A stretch of 64,000 nucleotides of DNA, taken from Corylus avellana (lineage: Eukaryota > Streptophyta > Magnoliopsida > Fagales > Betulaceae). Where the stretch lies: the NCBI RefSeq assembly GCF_901000735.1, contig NC_081547.1, forward strand, positions 16,724,217 to 16,788,216. Direction: 5' to 3'. Below are positions 34,387 to 45,572 of this stretch, piece by piece; the first letter of the stretch is position 1, and the number at the start of each line of letters is the position of its first letter. The notes below the pieces were generated by a model. That model made no database searches. It saw nothing but the letters and a program-made list of their open reading frames with translations, and was not told where the DNA came from. The position numbers and the translations under genes were made by a program.

Positions 34387-35838
34387 AGTAGAACTTTGAA
34401 TTAACAAAGTAGATTCACCTAGATTCTAGATCACAGCTTGTGGATCTAGATTTGTTTTCATCAATTTATAATAAATACGGTAGATGATAGCAAGGGGTTT
34501 GCTACCTTCTTCTTTATTATAACCAGAAGTAAGAATATTCAAAGTTAAAGCTTTAAGAATATGAACATCATTCAAAGCAAGAGAAATATTAGGGAAAACA
34601 TCAAAATGGACAGGGCCATTAAACAGAGAAGACTGAATCATACCAAGAGTACTGGTACGAAAATCAACAAATCTAGCATCACGCAAACATAACAAAATAG
34701 AAGCATTGACACCAAGTCGAGTCAAAGGCTTGACTGCAACTTGAACAGAACCAATATGCAAAAATTTATAACCTTTAGCAAGAGAATCATTAACAAATTT
34801 CTTATTAAAGAAGGTAATAGTTTGGTTATCACCCGATATAGCAAATGTTTGTTCAATAGTTTTAACAGAATATGAAATCTTAAAAGAAGATTTTAACCAT
34901 GAAGTAGTATAAACATCTGAAGCAGAAAGCTTGGGGATGTTCCATTTATCAAATTTAAAATCATTATCACCTTCAACAGAAAATTGTTCAAAATTAACCA
35001 CGTCAGGTGGTAAGCTAGAACTAGAGCTAACAGAAGAATTAGATTTCCACATTTTGACACACAAACTACACACAAAATCACTCACTGGGCATCGGCTTAC
35101 AGAATCTCATCCTAGGTACTCACTCACAAGGCAAACTTCCTAAGCATGTCCTTCCTAGACGCAAAACTATCCACACATACCCTTGGCCTAACACACAGTT
35201 CCTTCTTCACGCCCTAACACGCCAACCCAGGCTTTCAACGAGACTTACAGATACCTCACAAACTGAACTGACGGGGTGGTGGACTACCATTTAACAACTA
35301 GGAGCTCTTTACAAAGAAAGGTTGACAGGGAGTAAATAAAAAGGTTAACAACAAGTCGAGACTCAGGGAGGTCAAGAGGGAACAGGGTGTACATCAAGGC
35401 AGCAAAGAGATCCCAACTCTTATGGCTCTGATACCAACAATGGAGGGGGAGGAAGCGCAGTATGCAAAATAATGCAGGGAGTAGGGGAAGGGGATAGTTA
35501 TGCAAAAGAGCATTTAAATCAAAGCAGTAAAACCAGCCATGAGAGGGTAATGACAATAGTATAATGAAATTAAAGAACTGAAATTAAAATTAGTTGAGAA
35601 GCTGAAATCAAAACTTGAAATTAATATTGATAAAATATCTTACAAAAGTAAGTGATAGAACTTACAGAAGTAAGTGATAGAAGAAGAGATACAAGAAGAA
35701 ATCGAAATAAGAAAGCAGGGGAATGGCTAGAAAGCTTGGGTAGTAAGCTTCACCAGTTATAAGCTTCTGCCTTACAATGGGGAGAGGGGAGCCGTTATAT
35801 AGGCAAATTACAACAGATAAAACAAAATACAATCATGG
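34387..35838. repeat. 1,626-bp tandem repeat, unit 2 (cut by gap 4)
   Basis: Repeats 32761-34212 without visible difference, including the movement protein frame, the primer site and the TATA box, and ends at the gap. Confidence 0.9.
34426..35085 (-). CDS. Pararetrovirus movement protein, second identical copy
   Basis: Protein identical to that at 32800-33459 (all 219 residues), with its own primer site (minus, 35425-35436). The upstream promoter is cut by the gap after CAATCATGG. Either a very recent tandem duplication or an unmerged contig overlap. Confidence 0.8.
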   Translation of the reverse strand: MSDFVCSLCVKMWKSNSSVSSSSSLPPDVVNFEQFSVEGDNDFKFDKWNIPKLSASDVYTTSWLKSSFKISYSVKTIEQTFAISGDNQTITFFNKKFVNDSLAKGYKFLHIGSVQVAVKPLTRLGVNASILLCLRDARFVDFRTSTLGMIQSSLFNGPVHFDVFPNISLALNDVHILKALTLNILTSGYNKEEGSKPLAIIYRIYYKLMKTNLDPQAVI

Positions 35839-35938
35839 NNNNNNNNNNNNNNNNNNNNNNNNNNNNNNNNNNNNNNNNNNNNNNNNNNNNNNNNNNNNNN
35901 NNNNNNNNNNNNNNNNNNNNNNNNNNNNNNNNNNNNNN
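35839..35938. other. Assembly gap (100 N)
   Basis: Separates pararetrovirus unit 2 from mid-gag of gypsy B. The viral left flank, 5' LTR, primer site and most of gag of gypsy B are missing here. Confidence 0.98.
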
Positions 35939-36028
35939 CCGATCAAGACATTCAAAGACTAGAAGTGCAAATGGGGCAATTGGCAAAGAAGCTGAGTGAA
36001 GAAAGCAGGGAGAATTTCCCAATCTAGG
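35939..36028 (+). pseudogene. gag: gag tail fragment of gypsy B
   Basis: DIQRLEVQMGQLAKKLSE aligns with AIQKLEVQMGQMAKELSE at the E1 gag C-terminus; the frame breaks at GCAGGGAGAATTTCCC and ends at a stop. Confidence 0.75.
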
Positions 36029-36140
36029 AGGTCATCAGTAGCTGGAAGCAATCACAGTTCTCAAAAATGGCAAGGTCATTAGAACTGAAGAGCCACCTCA
36101 AGAAACTCCAGAAGGACCATCAACTTCCAAGGTAAACAAA

Positions 36141-37133
36141 ATGGAGAAGGTAAATGCACCACCCTTTCCTCAAAGGCTAGCCAAACCAAAGAAGGAAGAG
36201 CAACTCAAAGATATCTTTGAAACTTTAAGGAAAGTAGAAATCAACATTCCTTTATTAGATGCAATTAAACAAATTCCTTCATATGCCAAATTTTTAAAGG
36301 ACTGTTGCACTAACAAAAGGAAGTTTAAGGAGTATGAGACAGTGGCCTTAACAGAAGAGGTAAGTGCAGTCTTGTTAAGGAAATTATCACCAAAGCTAAT
36401 AGATTCAGGTAGCTTTACCATTCCCTGCAGGATAGGAGACCATTCCTTTGAAAAGGCGCTACTGGATCTAGGAGCAGGGGTGAATTTGCTGTCTTACACT
36501 ATATATGAAAAGCTAGGATTGGGGGAGCTCCAACCAACCTCTATCACCTTGCAATTGGCAAACAGAAGCATCAAACGACCAAGAGGTATACTGGAGGATG
36601 TGTTGGTAAAGGTAGGAACATTTATTTTACCTGCTAATTTTATTGTATTAGATGTGGAAGAATTCCCTATGCCATCACCATTACCTATTATCTTAGGAAG
36701 ACCCTTTATGAGAACTGCCGATACTACAATAGGGGTGAAAAAGGGTATGGTGAGTATGAAGGTAAATGGTGAGACAATCGAATTCAAAATATTCGATGCA
36801 TTGAAAGGACCTCAAGAAGATTTGGAATGTTTTGATGTTTGTGTAATCCAAAATGTTAGTGAGACAGTTTTGCAGGACCATCATAAAGATCCATTGGAAG
36901 CTACCCTTTCCCAGAGTCTCACAAGGCAGGATATTGAGTCAGAACTGGAAGAGATCACCAATGATGTTATGGAAACAGTGCATCACCTTGAGGCCTCTCC
37001 TAAATACTCAGGCAAGTATACTCATCCCTTTGAAATTCTTGAGCCCACTAACACCTCTCTTGTTCCCTCTATTGTACAGGCACCTAGGCTGGATTTGAAG
37101 CAATTACCAGAGCACTTAAAATATGCATACTGA
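36141..37133 (+). pseudogene. pol: Gypsy B gag-pol junction and aspartic protease
   Basis: 330 codons from MEKVNAPPFPQRLAKPKKEE. The retropepsin-like part holds ALLDLGAGVNLLSYTIYEKLGLGE, with DLG in place of the usual DTG/DSG as is common in Athila-like proteases, and LPIILGRPFMRTADTTI as the second signature. A linker ends LPEHLKYAY then TGA at 37131-37133, where related elements read on into RT. Between 37131 and about 37280 there are further frame changes before RT opens. Confidence 0.85.
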
Positions 37134-37252
37134 GGAGAAAACCGGACACTACCAGTCATCATTACTGTTGAGAGAACATAAAACAGCCTTGGGATGGACC
37201 ATTGCTGACATCAAAGGAATAAGTCCAGCTAAGTGCATGCACCAAATCTTCC

Positions 37253-39973
37253 TTGAAGACGAAGCAAAGCCAACTAGGGGATGCACAAAGAAGACTCAAC
37301 CCACACATGAAGAAGGTAGTCAAGGCAGAGGTATTAAAACTACTAGATGTGGGCATCATCTATCCCATCTCAGACAGCAAATGGATCAGCCCAGTTCAAG
37401 TAGTGCCAAAAAAAAGTGGGATCACAGTGGTGAAAAAGGACGATGATGAACGGATACCAACAAGAGTAACCACTGGGTGGAGGGTATGCATCGATTATAG
37501 AAGACTGAACAAGGTAACAAGAAAAGACCAGTTTCCATTATCATTCATCGACCAAATGCTAGAGAGATTAGCTGGCCATAGCCACTACTGTTTTTTGGAT
37601 GGATATAGTGGTTATAATCAGATTGCAATAGCACTAGAGGATCAGGAGAAGACCACCTTCACATGTCCTTTTGGCACATTCGCCTACAGAAGGATGCTAT
37701 TTGGTTTATGTAATGCCCCTGCTACATTCCATAGATGCATGATGAGTATCTTTTCAGATATGGTAGAGAAAACCATTGAGGTCTTTATGGATGACTTGAG
37801 TGTTTTTGGGTGTAGTTTTGATGAATGTCTACACCATTTGAAAAACGTTCTAAAGCGGTGTGAAGAATGCAACCTAGTGCTCAATTGGAAAAAATGCCAC
37901 TTCATGGTTCAACAAGGCATTGTATTGGGTCATACTATTTCAAGCAAGGGCATAGAAGTGGATAAGGCCAAGATAGAAATCATCTCCAAACTTCCCCCAC
38001 CTCTGACAGTCAAGGGGGTAAGGAGTTTTCTTGGACATGCCGAATTCTATAGAAGGTTTATCAAGGATTTCTCCAAGATCTCTAGACCCCTCTGTGCATT
38101 GCTTGGGAAGGAAGCCAAGTTTGACTGGACCAAAGAATGCATGACGGCCTTCAACACACTAAAAATGCTGCTCACTTCTGCACCAATTATGCGAGCACCT
38201 GATTGGAGCTTACCCTTTGAGCTCATGTGTAATGCCAGTGACTTTGCCGTGGGAGCCGTTTTGGGTCAAAGGATCAATAAGGTACCTCATGCCATTTATT
38301 ATGCCTCTAGAAAATTAAATGATGCACAACTTAATTATTCTACTACTGAGAAAGAATTATTAACTGTTATATTTGCTTTGGAGAAGTTCAGGTCATACCT
38401 AATTGGTTCTAAGATTATTGTATTCACTGATCATGCTGCGTTGAGATATTTGTTTACCAAGAAAGACGCCAAACCAAGACTGATCAGGTGGGTATTACTA
38501 CTACAAGAATTTGACCTTGAGATTAGAGATAAGAAGGGCAGTGAAAATGTGGTGGCAGATCACTTATCCAGATTACTCCATGAGGAGGAAGGAGATGAGC
38601 TCCCACTAAATGAAAATTTCCCAGATGAGCAGTTGTTCGTAGTTGATATCCAACTCCCATGGTATGCAGATATAGTGAATTACATCACTGCCAAGGTCTT
38701 TCCCCCAGATATGTCTAGCCAAGAAAGGAAGAGATTGATATCGACATCCCGACAACACCATTGGGACGACCCCTATTTATTCAAATTCTGCCCTGATCAA
38801 ATCATTAGAAGATGTGTCCCAGAAGATGAGCACTTGAGTATTTTGCAGCACTGTCACCAGTTTGCTTGTGGTGGACACTTTGAGGCAAAAAGAACAGCGA
38901 TTAAGGTATTACAATCTGGTTTTTATTTGCCCAATATGTTTAAAGACGCTTTCTTGTTTTGCAGCTCTTGTGATAAATGTCAACGGACAGGTAACATCTC
39001 TTCTAGAAATCAAATGCCATTACAAAATATTCAGGTTGTAGAGCTCTTCGATGTGTGGGGTATTGACTTCATGGGACCATTCCCTCATTCATTTGGCTAT
39101 TCATATATTCTTGTGGGAGTGGATTATGTGTCTAAATGGGTCGAGGTTGTCCCCTCAAGGACTAATGATCACAAAGTGGTTGTGAAGTTTTTGCAGGAAA
39201 ACATTTTTGCTAGATTTGGAACACCCAGGGCAATCATTAATGACGGGGGAAGTCACTTTAACAACTATGCTTTTACTTCTGTGATGAAGAAATATGGCAT
39301 CACTCATAAGGTTGGCACTCCATATCATCCTCAAACCAGTGGCCAAGTAGAGATCAGCAACAGAGAAATCAAAGGCATCCTTGAAAGGACAGTCAACCCC
39401 AATAGGAAGGATTGGTCACTACGCTTGAATGATGCACTATGGGCTTACAGGACTGCTTACAAGACACCTATCGGTATGTCTCCATATCGATTGGTCTTTG
39501 GGAAAGCATGCCATCTACCAGTGGAATTGGAACACAAAGCATATTGGGCCATCAAGAAGTTTAACTTCGATATGAAGCAAGCTAGCGACACAAGGAAGCT
39601 CCAACTAAATGAATTTGAGGAATTAAGGCGTGATGCATATGAGAATGCCAAACTCTACAAGGACAGAACCAAAGCATACCATGACAAACAACTGATCAGG
39701 AAGGAGTTTCAAGTAGGACAGAAGGTTTTGATCTATAATTCAAGATTGAAACTCTTCCCTGGAAAGCTTAAATCAAGATGGTCTGGGCCCTACATTGTTA
39801 CCCCAGTATTCCCTCATGGAGCCTTGGAAATTCACGACCCTCAAACCGACCAATCATTCAAGGTCAATGGACACAGAGTCAAGCCATATCTTGAAGTAAA
39901 TTTAGTACCAAGAGATGAAGATTTGGCACTCCACTCCATCCAAAATGGAGCATCCACTTCTAGACCACATTGA
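37253..39973 (+). CDS. pol: Gypsy B reverse transcriptase-RNase H-integrase
   Basis: 906 open codons. RT runs from about residue 10 ([20 protein letters not shown]) through [20 protein letters not shown] and [11 protein letters not shown] to the active site FMDD (178-181). RNase H begins near 320; its first acidic residue is replaced ([11 protein letters not shown], Asp to Asn at 327) while ELLTVIFA and FTDHAALRY (Asp 393) are kept. The integrase zinc domain, core ([27 protein letters not shown]) and C-terminus follow. The first codons are out of the natural frame: a one-base insertion near 37278 lies between the protease and RT frames, so the true polyprotein is broken upstream. Confidence 0.9.
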   Translation: MKTKQSQLGDAQRRLNPHMKKVVKAEVLKLLDVGIIYPISDSKWISPVQVVPKKSGITVVKKDDDERIPTRVTTGWRVCIDYRRLNKVTRKDQFPLSFIDQMLERLAGHSHYCFLDGYSGYNQIAIALEDQEKTTFTCPFGTFAYRRMLFGLCNAPATFHRCMMSIFSDMVEKTIEVFMDDLSVFGCSFDECLHHLKNVLKRCEECNLVLNWKKCHFMVQQGIVLGHTISSKGIEVDKAKIEIISKLPPPLTVKGVRSFLGHAEFYRRFIKDFSKISRPLCALLGKEAKFDWTKECMTAFNTLKMLLTSAPIMRAPDWSLPFELMCNASDFAVGAVLGQRINKVPHAIYYASRKLNDAQLNYSTTEKELLTVIFALEKFRSYLIGSKIIVFTDHAALRYLFTKKDAKPRLIRWVLLLQEFDLEIRDKKGSENVVADHLSRLLHEEEGDELPLNENFPDEQLFVVDIQLPWYADIVNYITAKVFPPDMSSQERKRLISTSRQHHWDDPYLFKFCPDQIIRRCVPEDEHLSILQHCHQFACGGHFEAKRTAIKVLQSGFYLPNMFKDAFLFCSSCDKCQRTGNISSRNQMPLQNIQVVELFDVWGIDFMGPFPHSFGYSYILVGVDYVSKWVEVVPSRTNDHKVVVKFLQENIFARFGTPRAIINDGGSHFNNYAFTSVMKKYGITHKVGTPYHPQTSGQVEISNREIKGILERTVNPNRKDWSLRLNDALWAYRTAYKTPIGMSPYRLVFGKACHLPVELEHKAYWAIKKFNFDMKQASDTRKLQLNEFEELRRDAYENAKLYKDRTKAYHDKQLIRKEFQVGQKVLIYNSRLKLFPGKLKSRWSGPYIVTPVFPHGALEIHDPQTDQSFKVNGHRVKPYLEVNLVPRDEDLALHSIQNGASTSRPH

Positions 39974-41626
39974 GAGAGGACCACAGTCTGGCTGAAGACG
40001 TAAAACTTAACGCTCATGGGAGGCACCCTATAGCATATCCTTTTATTTTTTGTTGTTGTTTAAGTTATATTTTGTTGTGTTTTCATTTGTGTTTAGTATT
40101 TTAGGTGTTTTTGGTATTTTGTCATTTCTTTTCCATTCTGTTACTGCGATCGATCGCACCACACATGCGATCGAGCGCAGGTCTCCATCTGTGAGGCTGC
40201 CGCACTCTGATAGTGCGATCGAGCGCACCTGGCAGCATCTCCTAGTTATTTTTGTTTTCATTCATTTTAGTGTTGATGCTTTTCACTTGTTTGTGTGTTT
40301 GATTATTTTGCAGGGGCAAGTGTGCTTCAATTCAAGTTTGGGGTGTGCTACGAGCCATGCTTTCCACGACTATGTCCACCATCTCCTGGGTACATTCTTT
40401 CCTTAATCTAGACACATTGGGGACAATGTGTCATTTAAGTTTGGGGGTATGGGCACACATGTTCACACACTTTGTCCCAATTTCATGTTGTTTGTGTGTT
40501 GTATAAAAAAAAAATATATATATATATATATCTTTATGCATGTTCTTGTTGCTCAAAAATTTTAGGTTGATCTAGGAAGAATTGAGGCTTGAATTCATCA
40601 GTGAGCTTAAAGTTTTGAACACATGATCTGATGAGTGAATCTATTAGTTTGGTTACTTGCTTAAGCCAGTTGAAAAATCACATGTTTGATCTGATCACAC
40701 AAGCACATTAGCACGTAATTTGTGAGGAATGACATAAGGTCTAATGTGTGTGTTTTTGCATCTTGGATGAAATTGGATGAACTATTAGATGACGCTTGGC
40801 ATATATATTGAAAAAAAAAAAAGAAAAAAAGAAAAGAAAAAAAGAAGTGAAATAAATGATCATTGATGGCTTTTCACTGAGTAACTGGACCTCTTGTTTC
40901 AAAGCACTGAGTGTTCACGTCAAAAGGTGAAAAATTTGGATTTGATCATTGTCATGGTTAGTTGGTTTTGTAGCCTTTTTGACTCGAGTTAGTAGGTCCT
41001 TAGGGGTGTCTCTACACCTAATGCCCTAAAACCACCTGGGTTGGGAGTCATTGACTTAACACTCGCTACAAAGGTCAATTAGAAAGCTTAAGAGAACCAA
41101 CATTGCACAACCTGACCAAAAAAAAAAGAAAAAGAAGAAGAAGAAATATGCCTTGTGTCATTCTAATAGGAATTTCAGTGAATTTTGAGATTTCGAAACA
41201 TTTACATATTGGAAAGATTTGGAAGCCTAATAATTTTGTGCTAATTCACTTTACACTGTTTTCAAACTTGTGATATTTTAGCATGTCCTTTGTAAGTAAT
41301 TGCACTTTGTGATTCCAATTCATTATGAAGATGGAGTTCATCTTTTTAAGCTTGCTAATGAATAAAAATCAAGATCTTGAAGTGATGCTTTAATTTTTGG
41401 GATGACATGAACTGTCCATGATGTTTGTGGGTAACATTTATGGAAAACCCTCACGAGACTTCACTCGTCCACTAGGGAATTCCTAGTGGTTTAAAAGGCT
41501 TGTTGCATACGCTAAATGCAATCGTACATCCCACGAAAGATGGATTTATCTTTTGTTTTCTATTTTTCCATTGCTGTTTTTTGTTTTGTATTGCTAAGGG
41601 ACTAGCAATATGTAAGTTTGGGGGTG
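39974..41626 (+). other. 3' non-coding region of gypsy B
   Basis: Same layout as gypsy A: palindrome block 40144-40227, internal G-rich tracts, TA and purine microsatellites, polypurine tract ending at 41626. Up to 41039 it is identical to gypsy A as far as I could read, then diverges by a few percent. Confidence 0.75.
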
Positions 41627-42985
41627 TGATAAGCGCTAAAATATTCATATTTTCAGCCCTTATCTTACATGTTTTAATCCTTTGGTTTTGGTTAATTAGG
41701 TCATTTTACTTCCTTTTTGTGTTTTTGATGTTTTTACAGGCTTTTGGAAGAAAGTGAAGTAAAACTGGGTGATTTAGGCTCAAAAAGAGAATATGGGAAA
41801 GTTGGATCTCCCTGGTACTGCGATCAATCGCAAGGTACCTGCGATCGAGCGCAGTACTAGAGGAGATGCTGCACGAGCCAGGCCAGGAGCGATCGAGCAC
41901 AGGCAAAAGAAGGATCGATCGCAGATCTGCGATCGAGCGCACACGGGCTGCGATCGAGCGTACCCGTGCGCAGGAGGCATTCCAAGTGGCGGCTACAATG
42001 TCCCTATTTCCATATTAGGGTTTTTTAAACTCCAAATTGTAATAGGACTGAAAACCTGCGAAAACCCTAGGGTTTACTACTTTTCCAAGGACTTCTAAAG
42101 CCTATAAATAGACTCCTAAGCCTTTAGAATAGGTAGGCTTGGAGAAGGGAGAAGAATAGGAGCTCTCAAGTCAAGTCTCGGGTTCATTCTTTCTTTTCTT
42201 TTCTTTTATTTTATGAAGATGTTTAACATCGACTCTATGTGTAGCTAATTTATTTAGTATGGCTAGATTGAAGCCCTAGTTATGTTAAATTAATATTTCA
42301 ATATTGGCGCCTTGTGATGATCATGTTGTGCTATTTAACTTGATTAATACCTGCTTGCATGAATTCCTCATATGTGTATGCCTGATCAACATGTGCATGT
42401 GGTATGGACTTGTTAGTTAGATCAATTTGGATGACCGAGGGGTTTAACTTAAGTAACAAAAGAATCCACACCGGGATTCTTGGGTTAATCAACATAGGGA
42501 ACTAGGAGTATGTATCCATGCCCTAGGCCTTGTGTGTTTGTCGATTTCCATAGAACATATGCTTTTCTAAAGAACAACTTAGTATAGACATGCTAAATCC
42601 TTTAGGAAAGAAAAGAATTAGAGCATGGACCAAGTGGCTAATTCGTTGCTTAGGGAAATCAATAGCTTAAGGCGTTAGAGTTTAACCCTTAGGTTGGCAA
42701 ACATTAAATATGCATAACTTGATCAAAGCATTTGGCATATTGAAATACTAGTTTAATATAATTAGTGGTGGATATCAAAGCCCTGCCTTTACCCTTTATT
42801 GTCATCTCATCAATAATCAATCTTAGTTTACTTTTGTTTAAGGAATTTATTTTTAAATATAAATTCAGCAGTCCTCGTTGGAATGATCATGTACTTGCAC
42901 CGTATACTACTCTGTTGACCATGTGCACTTGCAGGTAAAATGTACAATTATTTACTTATTAATTTAGGTATATTTTTGTACAACA
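41627..42985 (+). repeat. 3' LTR of gypsy B
   Basis: 1,359 bp, TGATAAGCGCTAAAATATTC to GTACAACA. Palindrome block 41818-41966. Followed by ATAAT at 42986-42990 and the pararetrovirus flank. Confidence 0.9.
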
Positions 42986-43002
42986 ATAATATGCGCCATG
43001 AT

Positions 43003-43893
43003 CTAGGAATTGGAATGAATAATGAATTCTGGGAAGACACAATTGTTAGGGGGGGTACTTAAGCAAGATAAAGTCCAAATGGGAATAGTCCTAATGCGAA
43101 TAGGGCTCTCATCTAACTCTAAACCTAGAGGATCTCTAAACTTCATGCTCAATCTATTAATATCAATTTCAAATTTAGAGGCAAAATGAATTTGAATATT
43201 AATACCAAATTTCACAGTTGAAATACTAATCTCGTCAATAGAGAATGGATAAAGTAAAGCAATGAAAGGCATTCCAAGAATTACTCTTTCAGTCAAATTT
43301 TTAACAAGAACAGCAAAGATATGAAAACGAACATTATTCTGGCAAACATGAACGTTATTTAATGCATGTTTGATATGCAACTTGTTTCCACTAGCAGAAT
43401 TCAATTTCTCAGTGGATCTTTCAAAATATTTGTTAGGAATAAATCCTTCTTGAATTCAATTTAAATCAGAACCAGAATCAATCAAAGTAATAATATCAAA
43501 AGCATAATCATGAGAAATAGTAATATGAATTTTTGAATACCATTTGGGAGGAACAATTCTATTAATCATACTGACAACCTTAGCTTCATCAGAAAGGGGC
43601 TTATAGCTGGACTCAGCTTCATCATCATGTTCAGCTTTGTTATCATTTTCAGAAACATTTTCTGGAAAACATTCTTTAAGATTTAAAAGCAAAAAATATT
43701 GTTGTAAATCTTTGTTTTTAGTGTAAACATTATGCAAGCCATTTTGCAAGTTAACAATATCTTTCTTGATGTTACCAATCTCATGCTGCAAGTTTGGGAT
43801 AGTAACTACTTTGGATTTTTGTTTTGAAAATCGTTTCAAAGTATCCTCAAGAGAGATTTTAGTGTTAACAGGTTTTTCAAAATCTTTTACCAT
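43003..43893 (-). pseudogene. Pararetrovirus copy B: linker and aspartic protease
   Basis: Two frames. 43893-43456 holds MVKDFEKPVNTKISLEDTLK, a coiled-coil-like linker and the protease start LIDSGSDLN, ending at a TGA where copy A has a Cys codon. 43404-43003 holds the remainder (VILGMPFIALLYPFSIDE) and a tail of about 40 residues absent from copy A. The frame ends just before the gypsy B insertion; no RT follows. Confidence 0.8.
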
Positions 43894-45281
43894 GAGTTTT
43901 TTAAGTTTTTAAGATATTCTTCTTTTAATTCGGGGTTTTCAATTTTTGAAATCAAAGTAAGAAGTAAATCTTCTTGTTCTTCTGATTTGGTCAGAACCGA
44001 ACAAGTTTTTGCATTGCAGCAAGATTCAGCACAACCAAATTTAAAACAATTTCCAGAAATCTCAGAAGCAGAGTGATAATCAGAATCAGAGGAGGATAGA
44101 AAATCATTATCAGAAGAATAATTAGAAAAATCATTGTTTTGAAATATTCTAAAATATTTGTCTTTACTGTTTTCATCAATGTCTAAAGCATTAATCTCTT
44201 GTTTAATCTTTTTGGGAGGTTTTGGGCACTTATTAGCATAGTGTCTCGTTTCTCCGCAATTGAAACATTTATCTTTTGAAAAATATTTTTCAAATTTGGA
44301 ATCTTTATTCTTTTTAGGATTTTTAGAAAAATTCTTATTAGGTCTGTTAAATTTTCTTTTCTTATGACTATTGTAGTATGGAGGGGGTGATTTCATGAAA
44401 ATCTTGCCAGATTTCTTCCTATGCTTACGAGAAGGAGCAATAGGAGGCAATCCGAACTGTTCACAGAAATTTCCCATTTCATACTTAGCTTTCTTGGCAT
44501 TCTTTAATTGTTGTCTGATCATCTTCTGATCAATACACATTTTAATACCAAGTTTCTTGACAGTAGAGAATAAATCTCCATAAGTCAAGTTTTCATAATC
44601 AATAAGACCAGTATCAGAATTAATCAATTCATCTTTAACTTTGTGAGCAAATAATGAAGGCAATCCATCAATAAACTTTTCTTTCCAATAAGGTTTTTGA
44701 CTGTCAGGTCTCACCATAACTCGAGAAAGAAAAACATCTTGATACCATCTATAGTCAAACATAGTAGGGCATCGAAGATTGTTCAAATAATCAGAAATAC
44801 AAGAAGTAATATTAGAAGGAGTACCAACAAAATGTTTGATAATTGTATAGATTAAAGTATTGACGCCATCAGGTTCACCCATACCAATGTGTTCATTAAA
44901 AATGGGTAAGCCTTCTTCATTACACTTTACTGCTGTCCTGATCTGGTTTCTTCTTAGTTCAGTGAGATAATTATCCCACCAATTTCTAAGAGTACCAGAA
45001 AAACTAGTAGCAAGTAAATCCACAACATCAGCTTGGCTTTTATTGTGATTAGTAAGATATGCATTAGCAACCATAGACATATGATTCATCTTATTAAGCA
45101 GTTCTTGCTCAGACAAACCATCAATATTCCATTCGCACAATTTACCAGCGGAAACAGAAAATTGAGATTGGAGAAATCTTTCTTCAAATTGTAAATCAGG
45201 AGGAGTAGCTTTTGGGTGAAAATTCTTTGTAGGATTGAAAGATCTGGACCTGTCAAAGATCCTTTGGAGTTTCGGCTCCAA
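43887..45281 (-). pseudogene. Pararetrovirus copy B: coat protein
   Basis: 464 codons open from MEPKLQRIFD, though in a full polyprotein the frame would start earlier. Capsid region about residues 40-280 (SFSGTLRNWWDNYLTELRR, CPTMFDYRWYQDVFLSRVMV), Lys/Asn-rich 287-340, zinc knuckle CFNCGETRHYANKC at 339-352 with all four metal ligands, then an acidic serine-rich C-terminus with a Cys cluster. It overlaps the linker frame by a few bases. It is the better-preserved coat protein copy. Confidence 0.85.
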
Positions 45282-45572
45282 GTCAATCTTGCCAAAGTCT
45301 TGTTCAAGAATTTAATATCAGAATCAGTAGAATCAAGAGAAATTTCAGAATCAGAAGAAGAAGTTTTTTAGAGATCGCAAAATTCTGTCCAGAAGTACTA
45401 GCATGGGTAGTTTTTAAGTCAGTCAGTGCAGAAAGTAATTGGTTCACTTTCTCAAGGTTCATTTGAGAAGTAGTTTTCAAACCAGAAGATTTCTTTAAAT
45501 CAGGAAGAGAAATCAGAGGTTTTTCAATCTTAGAAGGAGTGGAAGAAATTTTTAAATCATGAGAGAGATTCA
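45282..45572 (-). pseudogene. Pararetrovirus copy B: end of the homologous region
   Basis: Continues the polyprotein (SSGLKTTSQMNLEKVNQLLS) with the same T-run frameshift as copy A. Homology to copy A stops at CATGAGAG about 45572; the rest of the virion-associated-like and movement regions expected further right is missing. Confidence 0.75.

Larger units (their letters stand above)
35939..42985 (+). mobile_element. Gypsy B: Athila-like element, 5' end lost in gap
   Basis: Collinear with gypsy A from mid-RT to the 3' LTR end, then followed by ATAATATGCGCCATGATC, the same viral flank as gypsy A. It supplies the gag tail, protease and N-terminal RT that gap 3 hides in gypsy A. The 5' LTR is not in the assembly. 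Confidence 0.9.
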
